The position numbers were made by a program, and so were the translations under genes. Positions 44,797 to 53,892 of a stretch of 63,007 nt of DNA are shown piece after piece. The notes beneath the pieces are model-generated. The model saw nothing but the letters and a program-made list of their open reading frames with translations. It was not told where the DNA came from and made no database searches. How positions within the stretch are numbered: position 1 is the stretch's first letter; every line of letters begins with the position of its first letter. Source of the stretch: Gammaproteobacteria bacterium (lineage in GTDB: Bacteria; Pseudomonadota; Gammaproteobacteria; Ga0077536); contig JADLGE010000029.1 in assembly GCA_020849475.1 (NCBI GenBank), forward strand, positions 1 through 63,007. Reading direction: 5' to 3'.

Positions 44797-46917
44797 TCAA
44801 GGCCGGCTCAAGGCCTTGGCGCGACTGAGTACATATTGGCGGACCATCTCCGTCTGCTTGGGATCCAGCCATTTCGCGAATGCCATCATGCCGTTCGCAA
44901 CCAGGGCGCCATCGTGCACGATCCCTTGCCACTGCTCGGGAGCGGTAAGCGCGGCCGCATAGCGCAGGTCTGGAATGACATTGCCACTGACCGAATTCTC
45001 GCCGTGGCAACGGGCGCAATGAGTGAGAAAGTGCTGTTTGCCGAGCTCTAGAGCGGCTTCGTCTGCTGTGACCGCCGGGAGATGGGCAGGTGCCGCTCGC
45101 GCCACCGTGGGCGCGGGTGGCAGTGTCGCTTTGCCATCGAGGGCGAACACCAACATGCGACTGCGATTCGGCGCAAGACTATGCGACGCCAACTGCCCGG
45201 CAGCCAGGCCCAGGGCTGTACCTGAACCGGCGCTCACCGCGATGAACTGGCGGCCCGCCACCGCATAGCTTATCGGTGGCGCATGCACACCCGTCTGAAC
45301 ATCCGAACTCCACAGCTTCTCGCCCGTGTCCGCGCGATAGGCGTTTAACTGACCTCGGTTGGTACCCTGCAAGACCAGATTGCCTGCGGTCGCCAGCGCG
45401 CCGCCATTCCATACGTCGTCGAGATGAACGCGCCAGCGCGGCGCCTGGGCGACGGGATCCCAGGCCGTCAGGCTGCCACTGAAAGCTTTGATGACCTTGG
45501 CGGCATCGGCATCATTGGCCGGCAAGGCGCCAGCATGGAAATTGATGCCCAGATTGAAATTCGAATCAGAACGCTTGAACTGCTTTTCGTCCTCATACAG
45601 AAACGCCAATTCCTGGGTCGGCACATAGACCAGTCCGGTCTTCGGACTGAAAGCCATGGGATGCCAGTTGTGTCCGCCGAAAGGTCCGGGCTGCACGACC
45701 TGGCGATCGATATCGTAGCGAGCATTCGGTGTCTCTACCGGGCGACCGCTTTCCAAATCCACATGGCTGGCCCAGGTGGTCTTGACGTAGGCGTCGGCGC
45801 CCAGCAGTTTGCCGGTTTCACGATCGATGACGTAGAAAAAGCCGTTCTTTGGCGCCTGCATGAGCACCTTGCGCGTTTTCCCCCGCCAATTGAGATCGGC
45901 CAACATGATGTGCTGGGTGGAGGTGAAGTCCCAGGTCTCGCCCGGGGTGGTCTGATAGTGCCAGACGTATTCGCCGGTATCCGGTCGCAGCGCAACGATG
46001 GAACTCAAGAACAGATTGTCGCCGCCGCCGGGACTGCGCAGCCGCTGGTTCCACGGCGAGCCATTGCCGGTGCCGATGTACAGCAGGTCGAGCTCAGGGT
46101 CGAAAGCCATCGAATCCCAGACCGTGCCGCCACCGCCGCCTTTCCACCATTCTCCATGCCAGGTCGCGGCGGCTTTCTGCATTTCCGGTGACTCGAAGCC
46201 ATCGGCCGGATTACCCGGCACGGTGTAGAAGCGCCACACCATCTTGCCGCTCTCGGCATCGTAGGCACTGATATAGCCCCGCACGCCGAACTCCGCGCCG
46301 CCATTGCCGATGATCACTTTTCCTTTCACGACCCGCGGCGCACCGGTGATTGTATAGGGCTTGCTCTGATCGACTGTGACGGTCTCCCACACGAGTTTGC
46401 CGGTCTTGGCATCCAGCGCGATAAGGCGGCCATCGATGACACCGACATAAACCTTGTCGCCCCAAACCGCCGCGCCGCGATTGACGACATCGCAGCAGGC
46501 GTAAAAGCCCTGCTTGCGATCGGCCTTGGGATCGTATTTCCACAATAGCTTGCCGCTCGCGGCATCTATCGCATAAACGATGCTCCACGCTGCGGTGGTG
46601 TACATGACACCGTCGACGACGATGGGCGTTGCTTCGACACCGCGCTTGGAATCGAGATCGACGTACCACGCAAGCTTGAGACGGTCGATGTTTTCCACAT
46701 TGATCTGGTCAAGTGGACTGAAGCGCTGTTCGCTGTAAGTACGGCCATAACTCAGCCAATTCGCGGGCTCACTGTCTGCGCCTGCAATCCGTTCGTCAGT
46801 GACCGGGTGGGTCGCGGACTCGCCGGACGCAGGCTGAGCCGACAGCCTGTCGCCATGGCATATCGCCACAATCAAAACGACAAATAGAACAAACACGCGT
46901 TGGCAGGCGTAGAACAC
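44797..46917 (-). CDS. PQQ-dependent quinohemoprotein alcohol dehydrogenase (type II)
   Basis: Periplasmic enzyme that oxidises alcohols with pyrroloquinoline quinone and passes electrons to its own heme c. It has 706 aa from GTG 46917 (GGGGAG site, signal peptide FVLFVVLIVAICHG); an upstream ATG at 47022 is less likely. PQQ-domain marks are the vicinal disulfide CC in FYACCDVVNRG (141-142), Glu209, Asn285 and catalytic Asp330 in ETWDFT. Two residues later there is Thr, not Asp, which suggests calcium rather than lanthanide. The C-terminal cytochrome c domain has CARCH near residue 634, with a probable Met ligand in ANGMMAF. Confidence 0.95.
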   Translation of the reverse strand: MFYACQRVFVLFVVLIVAICHGDRLSAQPASGESATHPVTDERIAGADSEPANWLSYGRTYSEQRFSPLDQINVENIDRLKLAWYVDLDSKRGVEATPIVVDGVMYTTAAWSIVYAIDAASGKLLWKYDPKADRKQGFYACCDVVNRGAAVWGDKVYVGVIDGRLIALDAKTGKLVWETVTVDQSKPYTITGAPRVVKGKVIIGNGGAEFGVRGYISAYDAESGKMVWRFYTVPGNPADGFESPEMQKAAATWHGEWWKGGGGGTVWDSMAFDPELDLLYIGTGNGSPWNQRLRSPGGGDNLFLSSIVALRPDTGEYVWHYQTTPGETWDFTSTQHIMLADLNWRGKTRKVLMQAPKNGFFYVIDRETGKLLGADAYVKTTWASHVDLESGRPVETPNARYDIDRQVVQPGPFGGHNWHPMAFSPKTGLVYVPTQELAFLYEDEKQFKRSDSNFNLGINFHAGALPANDADAAKVIKAFSGSLTAWDPVAQAPRWRVHLDDVWNGGALATAGNLVLQGTNRGQLNAYRADTGEKLWSSDVQTGVHAPPISYAVAGRQFIAVSAGSGTALGLAAGQLASHSLAPNRSRMLVFALDGKATLPPAPTVARAAPAHLPAVTADEAALELGKQHFLTHCARCHGENSVSGNVIPDLRYAAALTAPEQWQGIVHDGALVANGMMAFAKWLDPKQTEMVRQYVLSRAKALSRP

Positions 46918-47234
46918 TGACGACTCTCCCCGGGTTAATCGATTCGCTCTGCAAGTCCGGATCACAAAACGGCGATCGTTCCTTGCACAGCGAGAAAGCC
47001 GCGCCATGCTTTCATTGCGCACTAGGCATCGACAAGTGTCGATTCACCACTCGTGGATTATTCCTGGGGAGAAACTCACCAAATTCCTGATGCGACGGAA
47101 TGTCGCACTAGAACATTACGGTAAGAAAGAAACATGGCAGGCGCTGACGAAACGAACTGCGCGGCGCAGGCGTTGGCCTGGGATGCGCCGGCCGCACTGA
47201 CTAACTTGCTGCTGGCGAGCGTGATCGCTTGTGC
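46918..47234. other. Intergenic gap between TonB receptor and PQQ dehydrogenase genes
   Basis: 317 bp in front of the dehydrogenase on the minus strand. An ATG at 47022 is in frame with the dehydrogenase, but the segment it adds is not hydrophobic. A promoter controlled by the neighbouring two-component system is likely; I cannot point to its elements. Confidence 0.4.
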
Positions 47235-49721
47235 TTACAAGCGCAGTCGCACACCGACCCAAGCGGCTCGCGGTGCGCCAGCACCAATGAACAGCGGACG
47301 CTGATCGGCGAGCCCAGGCAACACCTCCTCAGGAGATTCGCCCAGCAATCCAAAACTTTCGTAGTCGGTGTCAAACACATTGCTGACGCGAGTGAATACA
47401 TCAAGATGCTTGTTTACTGCGTAAGACGCGCGCAGGTTGACCAGCGCATAGCCGTCGAGCTGCGCGAGCTGGTTGGACTCGTCGCCTCGCAGATATTGTC
47501 CCGAGAAATATTGCAAATCGAGGCCAAGGGTGAGCTGCCACGGTGTCCGGTAATCGGTGCTGAATTTGAATTGGTGAGCAGGAATGCCGGGAATGCGATC
47601 GCCGGACCGCACCGCCAACTCACCGTTGGCATCGGCCAAGGGATGATTCGGGCTTTGGACCTTGAAATTGTCCTCGAAGGTGGCGAGCACGTAGCTGTAG
47701 GCGATCGCGTAATCGAGCGCACCAAGGGTGACCGCGAAAGCCGATTCAAATCCCTCCCGTTTCGTTTTATCGACGTTTGCAAAGAGCCCCGTGCCGCGGC
47801 CCGTGGTCTGGAAGATGATGTCGTCATGATTGACGGTGCGGAAATACCCTAGACGATGACGAACGACACCGAGTTCCCCGCGTACGCCAAACTCGACGCT
47901 CTTCGCTACTACCTGCTTGAGTTCGGGATCGGCCAGGAAGGCATTCGGAAGCCGGCACTCGAAATTGACGTCCTCCGGATCTTCACCGCGCGCGATAGCA
48001 GCAGCCCGCGCGCGGTCGAATATCTGGTCATTACACGACAACTCAATCGGCGTCGGCGCACGCGAGGACTCGCTGTAGTTCGCATAGACGCTATTCCTGT
48101 CGGCGATTTCAAATGTTGCACCGGCACTGGGGTTGAAACGCGAATAGCCGTGGCTACCGTTCAATTCCGGTCGCGCCGCCGAGCGGTCGCTGATCTTGAC
48201 CCGCGTGTCGTTATAGCGTCCGCCGGCTGTCACGGTAAGACGCGAGGTCAGATTGAACGAGTCCAGCAGATAGATACTCCAGGTGCCGTTGCTGGTGTCG
48301 ACATTGGTTGCTTCACGGCTTAAGAATGAGCCCAGACCGAGGCCCGCCGTGCTGCGTGTCACCGGGTCGATTTCGGATAACTCGGTGGCCGAATTGAAGC
48401 GCGCTTCGCCGCGCGCATAGCCCGCACCGACGATCAGGAAATTACCGCGGCCGAACAAATCCCGTTGGACCGAGCCTTGCACGTCGAGGCCATAACTTTG
48501 CTGACTGCGCGAACTGATGTTGTTGATGGCGGCGTCGCTTATACGGCGCGTGCCGGTCAGACTCGAGGTCAGGTCGTCCAGATTAAACGGTTCGCCGCCG
48601 GGCCCTACCAGACCATTCAGCGCGGCCTGGAGTGCCGCCGGGTTGGCTGCGCCCAGCGCATTGTTCGCGCAAATATCCTCGTCGTCCAAGCCGACCGCAC
48701 CGAGCGCGTCCTCGTCGATTCCTTCCAGCAGGAATTGCCCACTGCCAAGTTGGCAGGCCAGAAAATCGGATGCGTCACCGTTGAACGACGAAGTCTCGAC
48801 ATCGCGATAAAAGCCGGTGGTCGCGAGTTTGATGCCTTCTCCGACATCATGCCCACCGTTTAGCGTGAATCCATACACCTCGTTCTCGGTGATGTCCGGC
48901 GCAGTAAAAATAGCCTCGCGATCAACCGCCACCAAGCCAATGGGCGACGATCCATTGCCAGTCAAATCGGTGTTGCCGTATTGAAAACCCAAATCCAGAG
49001 TCGTTCCGGCGCCACGATAGCTGGCAGCGCCGTAGACATTCACCGCATTCGAGTCCGAGAGATCGCGCCAGCCGTCTTCGCCGAAATAATCAACGTTGAC
49101 GTAGTAGCCCAGGGTGCCGTTGTTGCCGCCACTCTCGGCGGAAGTCTCTGCACGCCCCCACGAGCCACCCGACGCTTCTGCTTCCTGACCCGTGTAATTG
49201 AAGCCATTCTTCATTTCTATCGAAAGAGCACCGCCCAAGGTATTGAGACCGTAGAGCGGATTACTGCCGCCGATCATTGTCATGCTGTGTACTGCCGACT
49301 CTGGGAGCAAATCCCAGTTGACCGCGTCGCCGAGCGGTTCGTTGACGCGGACGCCGTTCTGGAAGACCGCGATGCCCTGCGCGAGACCGAGTAGCGGCGA
49401 GGCGGTGTAGCCACGATATTGCACGTCGGGCTGCAGGGGATTGCCCTGTGCGGAATTGATGCTGACGCTGCCGAGATGCGCGCCGAGATAGTCGGTCAGA
49501 TCGCTGGACTGGGCACGCGACAGTGCGTCCGCATCGGTGGACTGAACGGTAAACGGCAGGGTATCGGCCTTGAGGCGCGCAGCGGCCCCGGGTGCCGGCG
49601 CCACCACCACGATTTCATCGTCAAATCCCGCGCCTTCGGCCGCGTAAACCGCTCCAGCGCTGATTCCACAGGACAGGCCACTGGCCGCCACGACGATGAG
49701 AACGCGCCAGTTCGAAACCAT
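47235..49721 (-). CDS. TonB-dependent outer-membrane receptor, paralogue next to PQQ dehydrogenase
   Basis: 828 aa from ATG 49721, which gives a signal peptide (VSNWRVLIVVAASG to AVYAAEG). A TonB-box-like DDEIVVVAP is followed by a plug (DLTDYLGAHLGSVSINSAQG, VQYRGYTASPLLG, VRVNEPLGDAVNWDLLP) and a beta-barrel ending VRLRL. It is paralogous to the receptor at 40840. It lies between the kinase and dehydrogenase genes on the same strand. Uptake of PQQ, a metal or the alcohol substrate is possible; none is shown. Confidence 0.93.
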   Translation of the reverse strand: MVSNWRVLIVVAASGLSCGISAGAVYAAEGAGFDDEIVVVAPAPGAAARLKADTLPFTVQSTDADALSRAQSSDLTDYLGAHLGSVSINSAQGNPLQPDVQYRGYTASPLLGLAQGIAVFQNGVRVNEPLGDAVNWDLLPESAVHSMTMIGGSNPLYGLNTLGGALSIEMKNGFNYTGQEAEASGGSWGRAETSAESGGNNGTLGYYVNVDYFGEDGWRDLSDSNAVNVYGAASYRGAGTTLDLGFQYGNTDLTGNGSSPIGLVAVDREAIFTAPDITENEVYGFTLNGGHDVGEGIKLATTGFYRDVETSSFNGDASDFLACQLGSGQFLLEGIDEDALGAVGLDDEDICANNALGAANPAALQAALNGLVGPGGEPFNLDDLTSSLTGTRRISDAAINNISSRSQQSYGLDVQGSVQRDLFGRGNFLIVGAGYARGEARFNSATELSEIDPVTRSTAGLGLGSFLSREATNVDTSNGTWSIYLLDSFNLTSRLTVTAGGRYNDTRVKISDRSAARPELNGSHGYSRFNPSAGATFEIADRNSVYANYSESSRAPTPIELSCNDQIFDRARAAAIARGEDPEDVNFECRLPNAFLADPELKQVVAKSVEFGVRGELGVVRHRLGYFRTVNHDDIIFQTTGRGTGLFANVDKTKREGFESAFAVTLGALDYAIAYSYVLATFEDNFKVQSPNHPLADANGELAVRSGDRIPGIPAHQFKFSTDYRTPWQLTLGLDLQYFSGQYLRGDESNQLAQLDGYALVNLRASYAVNKHLDVFTRVSNVFDTDYESFGLLGESPEEVLPGLADQRPLFIGAGAPRAAWVGVRLRL

Positions 49722-49905
49722 AGGGGTCTTGCCACACTTGGAAATGGAGGCTGGAATTGTAGTGCCGGTTGGCGCCACAACGATCAGGACTTTTCCCTCT
49801 TTATGACGGGATAAATTCCCGTCGCAGAGATTGCGTCAAAGAGCATTCCTAGCGATGCCATCACCGCCCGCAGCCTTGCTCCTTGCAGGGTTCGTGGACA
49901 ACTTC

Positions 49906-51264
49906 TTAGTCAGTGAGCCGGACAGTCTCTATCAACATTGTGAGCGGCAGACGGACGAGCACACGGAGACCATGACCTGGTGAGCTATCGATCTGCAGGT
50001 GTCCACCCAAAGCCTCGGTCCTTTCCTGCATACCCATGAGCCCAAGCCCCTGGCGCAGGCAAGCAGGATCAACGCCTCGGCCATTATCACTGACCTCTAG
50101 CGTCAGAATGCTTGCCCCCTGCTCGTCCGTGCCGAGCTTGATCTCAATTGATGCCTCGTTCGCTTCGGCGTGGCGAGCGATATTGGTCAATCCTTCCTGG
50201 GCTATCCGATACACGCTGATGAGCGCCAAGGCGGTCAAGGGCGGCAGATCACGGCTGGCATCGAAGCCGCAAAAGCAGTCCTCATGATGTGTGTTCCATT
50301 CGTCGACCATTGTTTCGACGGCGGCGATAAGCCCCAGTTCGTCGAGCACCACCGGGTGTAGACGCGCCATCATGCGGCGCACCCGCGCATAAATATCACT
50401 GGAAACATCGCATATCGTGTCGGCGCGCTCGGCGAGTGAAGCATCACTGCCCTCCAGGCGTTCACGTATCGACACCGCCAGGGCCTTGATCGCGCTTATC
50501 GATTGCCCCATCTCGTCGTGCAACTCATGGGCGAGATAACGACGTTCCTGTTCCTGAATCTTAAGCGAGCGCTGCGCCAGCTGGGCGTTCTCCGCGTGAC
50601 TTTGCGCCAGCGCGCTCGCCATATGGTTGTAGCGCGCGGTAATTGCGTCGATATCGGTCAGGCCGATGAGCGGCACGCGCGCCGCAAACTTGCCACGTTC
50701 GATGCCCTCCAGCGCCAGTGCAAGTTCGCCCAGCGGCCGCAAGGCTCGACCGAGAAAGATATAGACCATCCCGACGGCACCCGCGCAGAGCGCGAAGAGG
50801 AGCGCCATAGTGGTCTTGGTTTCACGCCACGCTTCAGCTACCTCATCGTCCGGGTCAGCTACCACCATGATGCGACCGTGTTTATACGGAACCGCGTGGA
50901 CAAGTTGGGTCGGGTCAGGGCGCGCAAGGGTCGCGAACCAGTCGGGGGCGCCATTTTTTGGACTGCGCAACACTACACTGGCGGTGGCCGCAGCTTGGGC
51001 ATTGTTTGTTACTTCGAAGCGTAAATGGCGGATGGCGGCGTCGTGCGTCAGGCGCCCGGCGAGTTTCGTCAACCGGCTTTCGCTGCCTGCCGCATCGGAC
51101 ATGTCGACGATGCCGTGCAGTAAAGTGATAGCGAGATCGCTCGAGGCATTGAGTTCGTCCAACACCGCCTGACGAACGTCGGCAAGCAGAAACCCGATGG
51201 CTACCGCAAGCGTGGCGCCGAATACCAGGGCCAAAAGAAGGGTGAGTCGTATACGTAAGTCCAT
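49906..51264 (-). CDS. NarX-type sensor histidine kinase (HisKA_3)
   Basis: A 452-aa membrane kinase. Two transmembrane helices (LTLLLALVFGATLAVAIG and MALLFALCAGAVGMVYI) flank a periplasmic sensor of about 120 residues, followed by a HAMP linker (LGRALRPLGEL), the HisKA_3 motif YLAHELHDEMGQSISAIKAL with the phospho-accepting His, and the ATP-binding domain (TNIARHAEANE, DNGRGVD, GLMGMQERTEALGG). ATG 51264 is favoured; GTG 51273 is possible. It probably phosphorylates the response regulator encoded at 44001. Confidence 0.92.
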   Translation of the reverse strand: MDLRIRLTLLLALVFGATLAVAIGFLLADVRQAVLDELNASSDLAITLLHGIVDMSDAAGSESRLTKLAGRLTHDAAIRHLRFEVTNNAQAAATASVVLRSPKNGAPDWFATLARPDPTQLVHAVPYKHGRIMVVADPDDEVAEAWRETKTTMALLFALCAGAVGMVYIFLGRALRPLGELALALEGIERGKFAARVPLIGLTDIDAITARYNHMASALAQSHAENAQLAQRSLKIQEQERRYLAHELHDEMGQSISAIKALAVSIRERLEGSDASLAERADTICDVSSDIYARVRRMMARLHPVVLDELGLIAAVETMVDEWNTHHEDCFCGFDASRDLPPLTALALISVYRIAQEGLTNIARHAEANEASIEIKLGTDEQGASILTLEVSDNGRGVDPACLRQGLGLMGMQERTEALGGHLQIDSSPGHGLRVLVRLPLTMLIETVRLTD

Positions 51265-51273
51265 ATCTCGCAC

Positions 51274-52558
51274 CGGTGTACGTCAAGTTGTGTTCGACAG
51301 GTGCCAGCCACCTCGAATCAGGAGTTTGTGATTTCTCAATCACCCCGATTCGTGAATCGTAGGCGACCTATCGGCCGTTGCAGCAGGTGCGCAAATACTC
51401 GCACAGTGGCGAGTGCATGACCGCCGCAACCTTGCTAACAGTGTTCAGTTGCAGTCGCCTGAGATCAATCGAACCCCACGACCTATGTCATTGGTCAGTA
51501 ATACGAACCGCGTCGCTGACAGTTCAGTCGGCGATGTCGTGAAGGCTCGTAACGCAGGAGATACCCAGGTTCAATACCCCCACCCCGACTCGTACCGAGG
51601 GCAGCGCTGTAATTGATTCGTGTCGCATGGTGTTGGCTGTCTCCTACTGCTGTATCTGAGAGATTTCTTTGTTCATTGTCGCTGGTGTATCGCTGCTCTG
51701 GTAAGTGTTTCTGTCCGTCCCGAACGCCTCGGCGCTGCGGGAACTGCGGGGAACACGGGACACCACGCCCGTTTCGTGCCGAATCTCTATCTCATTTGCC
51801 TGCCGCGGCACGCGGCATTGGCTTCGATGGTCCTTCCCGTCGAAGACCTTCCATCGAATTAAGCCATTCTCCCAAGGCTCGGGGATGCGCCTTGATGACG
51901 CGTTGCTTGAGGGCACCTGCGGCTGCAGGTAAAGACAAACCGCATTGCGCGATTCGGTGAGAACGATGCGCCAGTGAGCCCGTCACTTGGGTCCGTCACT
52001 TGCGACTGTGCCCGTCAAACCCTTGCGGGCTGGGGCTTAGAGCGCGTCGTCACTACTGGCTGGCGCCGCGTAGTGACGACGCAGATGGCGCAGCTCAGGG
52101 CTGCTAACGATAGGCGCAGAACGCTGAAGAACAGACTGGCGCAGACGCGCTTGATGACGATGGCGAAAAAAGACTGACGAAGATCTCCAGCCTTGCGGCT
52201 GCCGGCTTGCGGGAGATGAGGCCGGCTTGGGCGCTCGCGTAAGCGAGCTGGGCGATGCGTTAACGGGCATCAATCGGGCTGACTCAGCCAGCGTGAAATC
52301 CGTTGACAAAATAGTGCGACAGGCAGCGCCTGGTGGCAAGTCCTGCGCACACGTTTGCTATTGTTCAATGCTGGTTGCGCCAGCATTCAATCCAAAAAGT
52401 GTCCGACCAGATCCCATTGCTCTTGGCACACGCCACGCGCGCACGAGCGAGGTCGACACTTTTCGTTGCGATTCCGTATCTCCACAGATGGCCGTCGCGT
52501 CGCCTAGATGACGGCGCCGGTCTTTCCAACGTCCAAACAGTTCCAGGAGATGACGATA
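51274..52558. other. Island right-end region without recognised genes
   Basis: Nearly 1.3 kb of mostly short overlapping frames. It includes a strong inverted repeat at 52044-52082 and a smaller GCTCGC-GTAA-GCGAGC hairpin near 52234. It may contain remnants of deleted genes or structural elements of the mobile element. Confidence 0.5.
52044..52082. repeat. 12-bp perfect inverted repeat, 15-nt loop
   Basis: Arms GCGTCGTCACTA and TAGTGACGACGC in the non-coding right end of the island. No T-tract follows. Role unknown; it could be a protein-binding site or a stem-loop involved in element processing. Confidence 0.65.
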
Positions 52559-52786
52559 ATGCAACAGAAGAACCATGGAGAGCCGGCCATCCTGCGCCGT
52601 CCGCAAGTTCAGCAACGCACCGGTCTGTCGAGGAGCACCTTGTACCAATACATCAAGAAAGGTGAGTTTCCGAAATCTATCGCACTTGGCCCGCGCTCCG
52701 TGGGCTGGCTCGAATCTGACATCACCGATTGGATAACCGAGCGCGTCAGGATCTCGCGCGGCGGTGATGGCCAGCGAGCGAGGTAA
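52559..52786 (+). CDS. AlpA-like regulator/excisionase (right copy)
   Basis: A 75-aa protein starting MQQKNHGEPAILRRPQVQQR. The AlpA pattern is clear: TGLSRSTLYQYIKKGEFPKS (helix-turn-helix) followed by IALGPRSVGWLESDITDWI. ATG 52559 has AGGAG at good spacing; ATG 52550 would sit too close to it. It may regulate excision of the island or be a relic of a second element. Confidence 0.85.
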   Translation: MQQKNHGEPAILRRPQVQQRTGLSRSTLYQYIKKGEFPKSIALGPRSVGWLESDITDWITERVRISRGGDGQRAR

Positions 52787-52893
52787 AACCGCGTCTGCTC
52801 CAACCGGCTTGCTTGCTACCTGCAATCTCACAGGCTTCGAGCGAAGTAAGAGAATGGAAGCCTTCGCGCTGAATCAACAGCACTGACGCAGAC

Positions 52894-52946
52894 CGGCAGC
52901 GTTGGAGTTGAGTGGCTATGTGTCACTCAACTCCAACGCCCTGCCG
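52894..52946. repeat. Long hairpin near the right end
   Basis: Arms CGTTGGAGTTGAGTG / CACTCAACTCCAACG are perfect over 15 bp and extend with CGGCAG / CTGCCG after a 2-nt bulge; the loop is 9 nt. It lies 250-305 bp from the right attachment core. Confidence 0.8.
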
Positions 52947-52955
52947 ATACCGCCC

Positions 52956-52987
52956 GATGCCACGCTAAAGTGAGTGAGCGTGGCATC
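52956..52987. repeat. Second hairpin near the right end
   Basis: Perfect 11-bp arms GATGCCACGCT and AGCGTGGCATC with a 10-nt loop, 9 bp after the previous hairpin. The tandem arrangement suggests a functional structured region. Confidence 0.75.
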
Positions 52988-53116
52988 CAGTTACTGACCA
53001 TCGGTCGATAGCAAGCTGTCGTCACCAGCATCGAATTGACGTATTCCGGTCGCTCAACAAAGCCTGATTACCATCGCGGTTATTCAGCCCTTGAACCCCA
53101 GTAACGACTTGGTCCC

Positions 53117-53136
53117 GACGGTAGATTTGACGGTAC
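53117..53136. promoter_or_regulatory. Candidate arm-type integrase sites, right
   Basis: GACGGTAGATTTGACGGTAC resembles the paired GACGGTA units at 27697-27717. It lies 63 bp inside the right attachment core. A further inverted repeat AGGATTTC / GAAATCCT at 53153-53174 lies between it and the core. Confidence 0.45.
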
Positions 53137-53198
53137 GCTAAATTTTCACCTGAGGATTTCTCTCGTGAAATCCTTGGGATACGGCGCAATTAAAAATG

Positions 53199-53213
53199 CT
53201 ACCGGGCCCACCA
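53199..53213. repeat. attR core
   Basis: CTACCGGGCCCACCA, identical to the tRNA 3' end at 27568-27582. The bases after it (AATCAAATCAAACGTTTGGTTTTT) look like the original tRNA downstream region with a short CAAACGTTTG palindrome and T-run, displaced by the insertion. Confidence 0.9.
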
Positions 53214-53409
53214 ATCAAATCAAACGTTTGGTTTTTCCGCTCTCGGCGCTGATCTGCCAAAAGGCACACAGCAACACATTGGCCGGGCGCGGAGGGTCTT
53301 TTGGCGCTTCTGTTCAACTTCGCTGTTGACTATCTCTCGCCCGCACTTGGCTCACTGTGGCGCCTGCAGCGTGGCTTGCTCCGCGGATCCCTGTGAGGGT
53401 GCCTTACCC

Positions 53410-53784
53410 TTACTTGAACTCCAGCAGGATCATCTGCAAGGGCGTTTGCCCTTCGTTCAGCGCGATGTGGCAGGTGCCACCAGCCGGCACGCTCGAACGC
53501 ACGATGGTGCCCGGCGTGATGGAGAACCGGGCGCGGCCCTCGGTCGTGGGCAAAGGTTCCATTGCGCCGTGCAGCAAGCTGTAGGTCTCGAGTTCGCCAG
53601 CAACGTGGGTGATCGTCAGTTCCCCGCCGCCGGGGAAGGTCGCCACATAATCGCGCCTATGGCGATGCGGGGGTGTGGCGATGCCGGGCATGAAAAACTC
53701 CTCCCACACGAAGCAACGCGCGTCTTCCTCGACAAGGCGCACGCCGGGGTTCGGAAACGGTGTTTCTTTGTTCGTATCAGTCAT
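53410..53784 (-). CDS. Cupin-domain protein
   Basis: A 124-aa single-domain cupin. The metal-binding motif TPPHRHRRDYVATFPGGGE is near residue 40, and the second motif (MEPLPTTEGRARFSI with GTCHIALNEG) follows. ATG 53784 is chosen because upstream sequence is unlike cupins. First chromosomal gene right of the island. Substrate unknown. Confidence 0.82.
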   Translation of the reverse strand: MTDTNKETPFPNPGVRLVEEDARCFVWEEFFMPGIATPPHRHRRDYVATFPGGGELTITHVAGELETYSLLHGAMEPLPTTEGRARFSITPGTIVRSSVPAGGTCHIALNEGQTPLQMILLEFK

Positions 53785-53892
53785 GAACGCACTCCTGTCA
53801 TTGCGGGCGTGATCGCATCTCGTGCAGGTGAGCGAGTCACGCGCCACTTCAAGTAGCCCATCGGCTCAAGCCTCGGAACGCTGCCTACCCAT

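Larger units (their letters stand above)
27568..53213. mobile_element. Integrated genomic island (about 25.6 kb) in a tRNA gene
   Basis: Bounded by the exact 15-bp repeat CTACCGGGCCCACCA: once as the tRNA 3' end and once at 53199-53213. A P4-type tyrosine integrase lies just inside the left end. AlpA-like genes occur near both ends, and a primase/DUF3987 pair follows the integrase. No capsid, tail or conjugation genes are present, so it is a satellite-like or mobilisable integrative element. Cargo: a LysR-regulated oxidoreductase pair, TonB receptors and a PQQ dehydrogenase module. Confidence 0.9.

Noticed and set aside
44797..46917. XoxF or PedH-type lanthanide enzyme
   Set aside because: The diagnostic Asp two residues after the catalytic Asp is Thr, and the cytochrome domain fits type II quinohemoproteins.
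27568..53213. Intact prophage
   Set aside because: No capsid, tail, terminase or lysis genes; only integrase, AlpA and replication genes are phage-like.
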